From contig JAUVKE010000125.1 in the NCBI GenBank assembly GCA_030592105.1, positions 1 to 7,165 of the forward strand: a stretch of DNA of 7,165 nt, read 5' to 3'. Under the pieces are notes generated by a model. The model worked only from the letters and a program-made list of their open reading frames with translations, did no database searches and was not told the origin of the DNA. Position 1 is the first letter of the stretch. Each line of letters begins with the position of its first letter. Shown here piece after piece: positions 1-4,773 of the stretch. The stretch is from Desulfobacteraceae bacterium (GTDB lineage: Bacteria; Desulfobacterota; Desulfobacteria; Desulfobacterales; BuS5). The position numbers were made by a program, and so were the translations under genes.

Positions 1-612
1 AAGAGCTCGTATTGCGTCGAGTAAATAAGGTACCAGCAAAAGGTTAACAATAAATCCGGAGTTGTCTTTTGCAAGGACGGTTGTTTTTCCGATTTTTTCA
101 CCAAATTCAAAACAAGTATCAACGGTTTCCTGGCTGGTGGCAATAGTTTTTATTACTTCAAGAAGCTTCATGGCCGAAACAGGGTTAAAAAAATGCAAAC
201 CACAAAATTTATCTGGCCGATGAGTGGAAGCTGCCATAGACATGACAGTTAATGAAGATGTATTGCTGGCAAAGATTGTTTTCTCTGAACAAATTTTATC
301 CAGAGTTGCATACATTTCATTTTTAATATCCAAATTTTCAATAACCGCTTCAATAATTAAATCGCAGTCTTTTAAATCTTCAAGGTTAAGGGTTCCTGTA
401 ATATTTGCAAGAACCTGATCCATATCAGCTTGGGTAATTTTATCCTTTTTCACCGCTCTGGAGAGGTTTTTATTAATAATTGAAAAACCATTGTCGATAA
501 ATTTTTGATCAATTTCTCTGGCAATAGTTTCAATTCCTGCCTGGGCACAGGCTTGTGCTATACCTGATCCCATTAATCCAAATCCTAAAACACCTATTTT
601 TTTTATTTCCAT
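1..612 (-). CDS. hbd: 3-hydroxybutyryl-CoA / 3-hydroxyacyl-CoA dehydrogenase, C-terminus beyond left edge
   Basis: NAD-dependent cytoplasmic enzyme that interconverts (S)-3-hydroxyacyl-CoA and 3-oxoacyl-CoA, in butyrate-type metabolism or beta-oxidation. I translated the minus strand from the ATG at 612; the frame stays open for 204 codons to base 1, so roughly the last quarter of a protein of about 285 residues is missing. Visible family marks are the N-terminal dinucleotide-binding loop GFGLMGSGIA (residues 10-19), the SNTSS segment (116-120), the catalytic GLHFFNP histidine (His140) and its Glu partner in LLEVI (Glu152), and GFIVN (186-190) opening the C-terminal helical domain. In many relatives an Arg follows that Asn; here it is Leu191. 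An AGGGGA Shine-Dalgarno lies just upstream, and a thiolase remnant ends 9 bp before the start, the classical thiolase-dehydrogenase order. Exact acyl chain preference cannot be read from the sequence. Confidence 0.93.
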   Translation of the reverse strand, partial: MEIKKIGVLGFGLMGSGIAQACAQAGIETIAREIDQKFIDNGFSIINKNLSRAVKKDKITQADMDQVLANITGTLNLEDLKDCDLIIEAVIENLDIKNEMYATLDKICSEKTIFASNTSSLTVMSMAASTHRPDKFCGLHFFNPVSAMKLLEVIKTIATSQETVDTCFEFGEKIGKTTVLAKDNSGFIVNLLLVPYLLDAIRAL

Positions 613-621
613 AATTTTCCC

Positions 622-735
622 CTATATTAATTCTATTGTACAGGCCATGGAGACTCCGCCACCACCGCAAAGCATTGCCAGCCCAACAGATTTGTTGTGG
701 TTTTTCCAAGCATAAATTAATGCAGCCCGCGCAAC
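622..735 (-). pseudogene. Acetyl-CoA acetyltransferase (thiolase) C-terminal remnant
   Basis: Minus-strand reading from 735 gives 37 residues ending at a TAG (622-624). They match the end of biosynthetic thiolases: VARAALIYAW, then KSVGLAMLCGGGGVSMA and a final IELI. The segment holds the C-terminal catalytic cysteine motif (Cys in LCGGGG) but nothing of the roughly 350 residues that should precede it, including the nucleophilic Cys and the His motif. Directly upstream in frame is a TAA (736-738) followed by very AT-rich DNA, so the break lies at about 736. The distance to the dehydrogenase start is that of an operon, which suggests an original thiolase-dehydrogenase transcript whose first gene was deleted. 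Not a functional enzyme. Confidence 0.85.
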
Positions 736-798
736 TTAATATAGCAGGAAAAAAATATTAAAATATGCTAATTTAAATTTCTATAAACTATTTAATAG

Positions 799-861
799 CA
801 GTAGTGTCCGGATAGAAAGTTGCAAGAAAGAAAATACGGAAAGTTTAATCGGACACTACTG
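799..861. repeat. 63-bp element bounded by 12-bp perfect inverted repeats
   Basis: CAGTAGTGTCCG at 799-810 is matched exactly by its reverse complement CGGACACTACTG at 850-861, with 39 bp between. Pairing does not continue cleanly inward. The repeat pattern resembles insertion-sequence ends or a very short non-autonomous element, and it sits about 60 bp from the point where the thiolase is truncated. No transposase is present and no convincing target-site duplication is seen, so a solo relic is the most that can be said. Confidence 0.6.
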
Positions 862-866
862 AATTG

Positions 867-908
867 TTGACGTTAACATATTGACGTTTATTTATATAAA
901 CGTCAATA
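867..908. promoter_or_regulatory. Palindromic operator-like region with three TTGACGTT boxes
   Basis: A 13-bp perfect inverted repeat, TATTGACGTTTAT (879-891) against ATAAACGTCAATA (896-908), has only a 4-bp centre. The half-site TTGACGTT also occurs one and a third turns upstream at 867-874. AT-rich arms without a following T tract argue against a terminator. TTGACG is itself close to a -35 hexamer, and TATA-like sequence (892-900) lies about 20 bp downstream of the first box, so the palindrome may overlap a promoter for the helicase gene 64 bp further on, or a leftward promoter. From memory, ACGT-centred palindromes of this kind are bound by MerR-type regulators of acyl-CoA catabolism (LiuR-like); that resemblance is only suggestive. 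Confidence 0.5.
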
Positions 909-971
909 AGAAAACTTAGCTGCAGATCGGTATGAAAAAATAATTTCCTCCTCATTTCAAGGAACTATTAT

Positions 972-2231
972 ATGTCATTTGATCAACTTGGTCTTCGGAC
1001 TGAACTCTTAAGAGCGGTTAAAGCCAGAGGGTATCTCTCCCCTAACCCCATCCAGATAAAAGCCATTCCTGCTATTCTTGCCGGACGTGATGTTTTTGCA
1101 TGCGCCATGACCGGAACAGGAAAAACAGATGCATTTGTTCTCCCCCTCGTTGAGATTTTAAGTCATCAAAAGAGTAAGAGGAGATATATCCGAGTACTTA
1201 TTTTAACTCCCACGCGGGAGTTGGCAAATCAGGTGGGAGAAATTGCCAAAGTCTACACAAGAGTTGTTTCCATGAGATGTACTGTGGTTTACGGCGGGGT
1301 TCGCATTAAGCCACAGGTTGATCGTATAAAGCGAGGTATTGATATTCTTGTGGCCACCCCCGGACGTTTGCTGGATCTTGTCGAACAAAAATATCTGAAT
1401 CTTTCCCAGATAAAATTTCTGGTTTTTGACGAAGCGGATAAAATGCTGGATCTGGGATTTAGTGATGAAATCTCCAGAATTCTCAATCTTCTCCCGGTTA
1501 AACCCAGGACAATGCTGTTTTCCGCAACTTACACCCGACAAATCCGAAATCTTGCAGAAAGCATGTTACAAAATCCGGAATATATTGAGGTTGCCCCCGG
1601 CAATACAGCCACAGACTCGGTTGTTCAGAAAATTCATCTGGTGGATAGAACAAATAAACGAGCTCTCCTCATCCATTTGATAACCAAAAACCATTGGAAG
1701 CAGCTACTGGTTTTTATCCGTACAAAACGCGGAGCAGATAAACTTGTCTTAAAACTTGCCGGAAAAGGGATGTCAGTCTCTGCCCTGCATGGAAGTAAGA
1801 GCCAGTCTGTCCGGATGCGTACGTTAGAAGAGTTTAAAAAAGGTAAAATTAATATTCTTGTAGCAACAGATGTGGCTGCCAGGGGACTTGATATCATCAA
1901 TCTGCCCTGTGTAGTTAATTATGATATGCCGGATGATCCCGTGGATTATATTCATCGGATCGGCCGCACCGGCCGTGCCGGTGTTAACGGACTTGCCGTA
2001 TCTTTTGTTAGTAACGATGAAAAGTTGTATCTTAAGGCCATTGAAAGACTGTTAAAGAAAAAAATTTGTGTAGAAAAGGTTGATTGCTATACAGAAGATA
2101 GCGATGTACCGGATTTTGTTCTCCTGCGGCCAGATAACCTGTCCAGCGAAAAAAAAGCAGACAAGGATATAAAAGAGCTTGTTAAAAAAAGAAAATTTTC
2201 AAAGCAGAGTAAACCCAGAAAAAAAAGATGA
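972..2231 (+). CDS. rhlE: RhlE-like DEAD-box ATP-dependent RNA helicase
   Basis: Cytoplasmic ATPase that unwinds short RNA duplexes, in ribosome assembly, mRNA turnover or cold adaptation. All core motifs are present in order over 419 residues: Q motif around GY..NPIQ (20-28), motif I TGTGKT (47-52), Ia PTRELA (80-85), GG (108-109), Ib TPGR (129-132), II DEAD (153-156), III SAT (184-186), IV LLVFIRT (245-251), V ARGLDI (303-308) and VI HRIGRTGRAG (328-337). After the second RecA domain a short tail (about 390-419) is very Lys/Arg rich, as in RhlE/RhlB proteins, and probably binds RNA. No DbpA-type or CsdA-type extra domain is present. AAGGAA at 959-964 lies 7 bp before the chosen ATG. The gene stands alone, with a palindromic regulatory candidate upstream. 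Family assignment is firm; the choice of rhlE over other short DEAD-box genes is moderate. Confidence 0.95.
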   Translation: MSFDQLGLRTELLRAVKARGYLSPNPIQIKAIPAILAGRDVFACAMTGTGKTDAFVLPLVEILSHQKSKRRYIRVLILTPTRELANQVGEIAKVYTRVVSMRCTVVYGGVRIKPQVDRIKRGIDILVATPGRLLDLVEQKYLNLSQIKFLVFDEADKMLDLGFSDEISRILNLLPVKPRTMLFSATYTRQIRNLAESMLQNPEYIEVAPGNTATDSVVQKIHLVDRTNKRALLIHLITKNHWKQLLVFIRTKRGADKLVLKLAGKGMSVSALHGSKSQSVRMRTLEEFKKGKINILVATDVAARGLDIINLPCVVNYDMPDDPVDYIHRIGRTGRAGVNGLAVSFVSNDEKLYLKAIERLLKKKICVEKVDCYTEDSDVPDFVLLRPDNLSSEKKADKDIKELVKKRKFSKQSKPRKKR

Positions 2232-2280
2232 AATATTGAAACCCAACTCACAACGGAATGAAAAAAGCTCAGGATGCCAC

Positions 2281-2430
2281 CTAATTTCTCATAAACAACA
2301 TTTGGATCTCTATTCTGTCTGCAATATTCTCTTCCGCCTTAATTGAAGCCTCCTTAAATGTAAAAATCGACTCATTATCATTAATTTTATTAGAAGATGG
2401 GGTTAATAGAGCGATTGGAGGCGCATCATT
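2281..2430 (-). pseudogene. Possible decayed protein remnant, unidentified
   Basis: The minus strand is open for 49 codons between a TAA (2431-2433) and a TAG (2281-2283), with no start codon until residue 44. The translation looks protein-like rather than random: it begins NDAPPIALLTPSSNK and continues with IFTFKEASIKAEEN, then IADRIEIQ. The PP-hydrophobic-P opening followed by beta-strand-like and charged stretches recalls Ig-like or propeller-associated repeats, but I cannot name a family. With no start, no ribosome binding site and neighbours on the opposite strand, it is best treated as a fragment of a lost gene, or as a chance frame. Confidence 0.3.
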
Positions 2431-2476
2431 TTATTTGAGTACCATAGCAAAACAATGGCATAATTTTTGAGTGTAT

Positions 2477-2521
2477 ATTTAAATGATAACTATTTAAATG
2501 ATAACTATTTGAATGATAACT
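2477..2521 (+). repeat. Three tandem 15-bp repeats upstream of ferredoxin
   Basis: ATTTRAATGATAACT is repeated without gaps at 2477-2491, 2492-2506 and 2507-2521; the only difference is A to G at the fifth base of copy 3. Copies 1 and 2 contain the palindrome ATTTAAAT. The array ends 50 bp before the ferredoxin start, where a promoter/operator would be expected. The repeated AATGATAAC element has the look of a metal-regulator (Fur/PerR-like) half-site, which would suit iron-protein genes; this is an inference from base pattern only. Confidence 0.6.
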
Positions 2522-2571
2522 AAGCAATATAGAGATCCTTATTTAACTAATAAAAAAGGAGAAAAATTCCA

Positions 2572-2763
2572 ATGAAAGTAACCATTACAAATCAGTGTAT
2601 GGGCGACAGAAACTGCAACGACCTTTGTCCTGAAGTTTTTGAATATGATGAAGATCAACTAAAGTCCACCATCAAGACAGATGGTATTCCTGAACATTTT
2701 AAAGATATTGTCCGAAGAGCTGCAGAAGAATGCGGTGCCAAGGCTATTACCATTGAAGAATAA
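2572..2763 (+). CDS. Monocluster ferredoxin, one cluster Cys replaced by Asp
   Basis: A 63-residue soluble, acidic low-potential electron carrier. The cluster-binding stretch reads CMGDRNCNDLCP: Cys9, Asp12, Cys15 and Cys19, with the distal ligand Cys54 in EECGAKAI. This is the layout of archaeal/deltaproteobacterial one-cluster ferredoxins, in which the second ligand is Cys or, as in the well-known Pyrococcus furiosus protein (CIGDAIC), Asp. The Asp form of the family can hold a [4Fe-4S] cluster or lose one iron to give [3Fe-4S]. The partner cysteine that forms a disulfide with the Cys19 equivalent in that protein is Ile46 here, and the usual Pro after the last ligand is Gly55. AAGGAG lies 10 bp before the ATG. 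Fourteen bp separate it from the rubrerythrin, so the two are very likely co-transcribed and may be electron-transfer partners. Confidence 0.92.
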   Translation: MKVTITNQCMGDRNCNDLCPEVFEYDEDQLKSTIKTDGIPEHFKDIVRRAAEECGAKAITIEE

Positions 2764-2768
2764 AAAAT

Positions 2769-2776
2769 GAGGTGGG
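2769..2776 (+). promoter_or_regulatory. Ribosome binding site deciding the rubrerythrin start
   Basis: GAGGTGGG precedes the ATG at 2778. An in-frame GTG at 2772 lies inside this purine-rich site and would have none of its own, so the ATG is preferred even though the spacing is short. Related rubrerythrins also begin close to the KFRES motif that follows this ATG. Confidence 0.55.
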
Positions 2777-2777
2777 T

Positions 2778-3353
2778 ATGATTAAATTCAGGGAAAGTCA
2801 AACAGCAAAAAATCTTCATATCTCTTTTGCTGCAGAGACTCAAGCCAGAACACGATATGATTTTTTTGCAAACAAAGCCCGGGAAGAAGGGTTTATGCAG
2901 ATTGCAAAAATATTTAACGAAACTGCAGAGCAGGAATTTGAACATGCGCTACGGTTTTTTAAATTTTTTAATGGAGGGGCACTTGAAATGAAATGGGTCT
3001 TTCCCACTGGTGTGATCAGGGACACCCGTGCCAATCTGCTTTCAGCAGCTGATTTGGAAAAATATGTCAGTGAAGATATGTATGCCAAATTTGCGATAAT
3101 AGCTGAGAAGGAAGGATTTGACAGAGCTACAGATACGTTTAACAATATTATTATATCTGAAAAGCATCATGAAAAACTCTACCTTGAGCTTGCTGAGAAT
3201 ATTGCAACAGACAGAGTCTTTAAAAAAGACGAAAAAAGAGATTGGCGTTGCCTGAGCTGCGGATATATTCATACTGGAAAAGCTGCACCTGAAAAATGCC
3301 CTGCCTGTGTAAAGCCGACCGGCTATTTTGAATTGCTTTGCGAGAACTGGTAA
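2778..3353 (+). CDS. rbr: Rubrerythrin with atypical helix-C diiron ligands
   Basis: Cytoplasmic non-haem iron peroxidase that reduces hydrogen peroxide in anaerobes, fed by rubredoxin or ferredoxin-type donors. The 191 residues show an N-terminal ferritin-like four-helix domain (about 1-145) and a C-terminal rubredoxin-like domain (about 156-188). Visible diiron ligands are Glu20 in FAAETQAR, Glu53-x-x-His56 in EFEH, and Glu128-x-x-His131 in EKHH. The FeS4 site is CLSC (158-161) and CPAC (174-177). In typical family members helix C carries Glu-x-x-Glu directly before Met-Tyr; here an ungapped match places Val97 and Asp100 (before Met101-Tyr102) at those positions. The rest of the helix (FAIIAEKEGF) is conserved, so this looks like real divergence rather than an error. 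It follows the ferredoxin by 14 bp in a probable oxidative-stress/redox operon. A repeat element starts 2 bp after the stop codon. Confidence 0.93.
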   Translation: MIKFRESQTAKNLHISFAAETQARTRYDFFANKAREEGFMQIAKIFNETAEQEFEHALRFFKFFNGGALEMKWVFPTGVIRDTRANLLSAADLEKYVSEDMYAKFAIIAEKEGFDRATDTFNNIIISEKHHEKLYLELAENIATDRVFKKDEKRDWRCLSCGYIHTGKAAPEKCPACVKPTGYFELLCENW

Positions 3354-3355
3354 AA

Positions 3356-3523
3356 AGCCCTTAGGGTTCGCTCAAAAATAAATTAGCAAGTTTAAGTGTT
3401 GAAGCGCCTGGCTGGCAAGACGCGAAAGCGCAGGAATAGATCAAGTATTTCTGCTTTTTAGAAACGCAGCCAGGCGGGATGCATCGGCGCTTAAAATGTA
3501 AAGTTATTTTTAGTGAGCCCTTA
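3356..3523. repeat. Large imperfect palindromic repeat element
   Basis: About 160 bp, GC-richer than its surroundings, in nested inverted repeats. The outer arms are AGGGTTCGCTCAAAAATAA (3363-3381) against TTATTTTTAGTGAGCCCT (3504-3521), similar with three substitutions and one indel. AGCGCC (3403-3408) pairs with GGCGCT (3486-3491). CGCCTGGCTG (3405-3414) matches CAGCCAGGCG (3467-3476) exactly. A small CGC-GAAA-GCG hairpin lies at 3421-3430. AGCCCTTA occurs directly at both ends (3356-3363 and 3516-3523) and could be a target-site duplication. The frames are interrupted and no protein is apparent. The structure fits a REP/MITE-like dispersed element or a folded RNA. Confidence 0.65.
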
Positions 3524-3561
3524 ACACAATAGACGAGACATTTATGCCTCGCCTATTGTGT
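3524..3561 (-). terminator. Strong stem-loop, possible terminator or RNA hairpin
   Basis: Arms 3524-3539 and 3546-3561 pair over 16 positions around a 6-base loop. Read as plus-strand RNA there are two A-C mismatches; read as minus-strand RNA both become G-U wobbles, so the helix is unbroken only in a leftward transcript. It lies 1 bp beyond the stop of the minus-strand PGA-hydrolase remnant and between convergent genes. No U tract follows on either strand, so it is not a classical intrinsic terminator. Confidence 0.5.
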
Positions 3562-3562
3562 C

Positions 3563-3866
3563 TCATTGGGAATATATAAAGCATAATATAACCTTTCTGA
3601 CAGCATTGACAAAATTATAAAAAATATTCGTTTTTTTTCTCAAGAACAGGGGATCTATATTTTTAAACATTTTTTCTCTTAATTCCCTTGAGATCTCCAG
3701 CTGCACCCCTTTTTTACTTTTACACCGGTTGCAAATGTTTTCAGGTTCGATTCCGCGAAGCCCAGGCACCTCGCTGATCACAGCCTTAAACCCGACTCTC
3801 TTTAATGCATACATTATTTTTTGCTTTAATTCCTGGTTTTTACCGCCGATCAAAACCATTTCGCCA
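3563..3866 (-). pseudogene. Poly-gamma-glutamate hydrolase (PF05908-like) C-terminal remnant
   Basis: The minus-strand frame ending in TGA at 3563-3565 encodes a recognisable C-terminal half of the family of zinc-dependent poly-gamma-glutamate hydrolases (YjqB/PghP type). Marks are MVLIGGKN near the beginning, a VPGLRGIEPENICNR stretch, and KGVQLEISRELRE, the hallmark end of the family. It then continues with a Phe/Lys-rich tail. Complete members have about 200 residues including an N-terminal metal-binding part; only about 100 residues remain. The first Met is at 3859 with no ribosome binding site, and an in-frame TAA lies four codons further upstream (3869-3871), where the homology ends. 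From there on the DNA codes for a different protein on the other strand. Such enzymes are often phage- or transfer-associated. Confidence 0.7.
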
Positions 3867-4025
3867 GATTACGGTGTCGCTGCAAAAAAACTTAAACAAA
3901 AATACGGAACAGTTGGAGCAATAAAGAAGAGTGTAATCAAAATTCAGGGCACAGATAATATTATGGTTGAAGAACTAAATAAGCTGGGATATAAAGCTAA
4001 AAAGGCCGGGGGACAGGCTATATGA
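3867..4025 (+). pseudogene. C-terminal fragment of an unidentified protein, coupled to the pseudouridine synthase gene
   Basis: The plus-strand frame from about 3867 to TGA 4023-4025 gives about 52 residues: DYGVAAKKLKQKYGTVGA, then IMVEELNKLGYKAKKAGG. The Lys-rich, alternating helix/strand pattern looks genuinely coded. Its stop overlaps the next gene's start as ATGA, the usual sign of translational coupling. Upstream of 3867 the same frame runs through the antisense strand of the PGA-hydrolase remnant, so the original 5' part is missing. The resulting 98-codon chimeric frame (ATG at 3729) has no credible start region. I do not recognise the family. Confidence 0.5.
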
Positions 4026-4744
4026 AACAGCTCCATATCCTGGAAATTCAAAAAGGCTGGCTTGCAGTGGACAAACCCTGCGGATTGAGTGTCCATAATG
4101 ATCCCGGAAAAGACCTTGTTTGTCTGCTCTCTGAGAGGATTCGTTCAGACCCTTTATTGAAAAAGCATCTTGGGATAAACCTTTCCTTCCAGATTCATCC
4201 GGTTCACAGGCTGGACAAAGATACCAGCGGGGTGATATTGTTTGCTGCGGATATCAAAGCCTTGCGTAACTTATCTGAACTCTTTATGAAAGGAAGGGTT
4301 AAAAAAAGATACCTTGCCCTTGTTCATGGCAGTTTTAATCAGGAGGAAGGGAGTGATCAATATCATATCTGGAATTATCCCTTATCAAAAACAGCAGGGG
4401 GTAGAAAAAATCCCGTCGGTAAAGGGAAGCTTGTAAACTGTATGACCAGGCACAGAGTGTTACAGCAAAGCAGCCATTATTCTTTACTGGAGATTGAACT
4501 GATGACCGGACGGAAACACCAGATTCGACGTCATGCAAAACTTTCAGGCCATCCTGTTACAGGAGACACGCGGTACGGATCAAAAAAATCTATTCGCTAT
4601 TTAAGAAAGACTCTCTCCTATCATCGGTTGGGACTTCATTGCAAATGTCTTGAGTTCGTTTTGCCGGATCAAAAAAAAGAAATCTCCATAACATCCAAGA
4701 ACCCTTTAACCGATATGATTCAGCTTCTTTTAAATGATGGATAA
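4022..4744 (+). CDS. RluA-family RNA pseudouridine synthase
   Basis: Isomerises uridine to pseudouridine in rRNA and/or tRNA. The 240-residue protein has no S4 domain, like the short RluA/TruC-type enzymes. Motifs: the substrate-pocket start VDKPCGLSVHND (16-27), the catalytic HRLDKDTSG (62-70) with Asp65 as nucleophile, KRYLALV (95-101) with the stacking Tyr97, and TGRKHQIRRH (162-171) followed by HPVTGDTRYG (177-186). The C-terminus LHCKCLEFVLPD is the usual closing beta-strand. The ATG overlaps the stop of the preceding fragment (ATGA), with a GGGGGA purine stretch at 4008-4013 as possible Shine-Dalgarno. Which uridine is modified cannot be told from the sequence. The gene converges with the chemotaxis operon. 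Confidence 0.94.
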   Translation: MKQLHILEIQKGWLAVDKPCGLSVHNDPGKDLVCLLSERIRSDPLLKKHLGINLSFQIHPVHRLDKDTSGVILFAADIKALRNLSELFMKGRVKKRYLALVHGSFNQEEGSDQYHIWNYPLSKTAGGRKNPVGKGKLVNCMTRHRVLQQSSHYSLLEIELMTGRKHQIRRHAKLSGHPVTGDTRYGSKKSIRYLRKTLSYHRLGLHCKCLEFVLPDQKKEISITSKNPLTDMIQLLLNDG

Positions 4745-4773
4745 GCAAACAAAAAATATTAAAAAGTAAGTAA
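4745..4773. other. 29-bp gap between convergent genes
   Basis: The pseudouridine synthase gene (plus) and the receiver gene (minus) end facing each other here. The gap is A/T-only apart from a few bases and has no hairpin, so neither transcript shows an intrinsic terminator between the stops. Confidence 0.6.

Larger units (their letters stand above)
2232..2571. other. Gene-poor spacer between helicase and ferredoxin
   Basis: No start-to-stop gene with ribosome binding site was found here on either strand. It holds a start-less open frame on the minus strand (2284-2430, listed separately), three tandem 15-bp repeats (2477-2521) and the AAGGAG Shine-Dalgarno of the ferredoxin gene (2556-2561). 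No obvious GC-rich hairpin terminates the helicase transcript. Confidence 0.7.

Noticed and set aside
224..418. Plus-strand 64-codon open frame
   Set aside because: Lies wholly antisense to the conserved dehydrogenase and has no ribosome binding site or recognisable motif.
1203..1900. Minus-strand frames across the helicase gene
   Set aside because: Antisense shadows of a gene with every DEAD-box motif intact.
2467..2496. Sigma-70 promoter TTGAGT ... TATTTA for the ferredoxin operon
   Set aside because: The -10 match is poor and overlaps the tandem repeats, so any hexamer choice would be arbitrary.
2477..2521. CRISPR array or replication iterons
   Set aside because: Repeats are 15 bp with no spacers, only three copies, and no cas, rep or par gene is nearby.
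2655..3272. Minus-strand frames over ferredoxin and rubrerythrin
   Set aside because: Antisense to two clearly coded proteins; translations are Ser/Cys-rich and without family features.
3524..3561. Classical rho-independent terminator for the rubrerythrin operon
   Set aside because: On the plus strand the stem has two mismatches and is followed by CTCATTGGG rather than a T tract.
3729..4025. 98-codon plus-strand gene as a single real protein
   Set aside because: Its first 45 or so codons are the reverse complement of conserved hydrolase motifs and it lacks a ribosome binding site; only the part after about 3867 looks natively coded.
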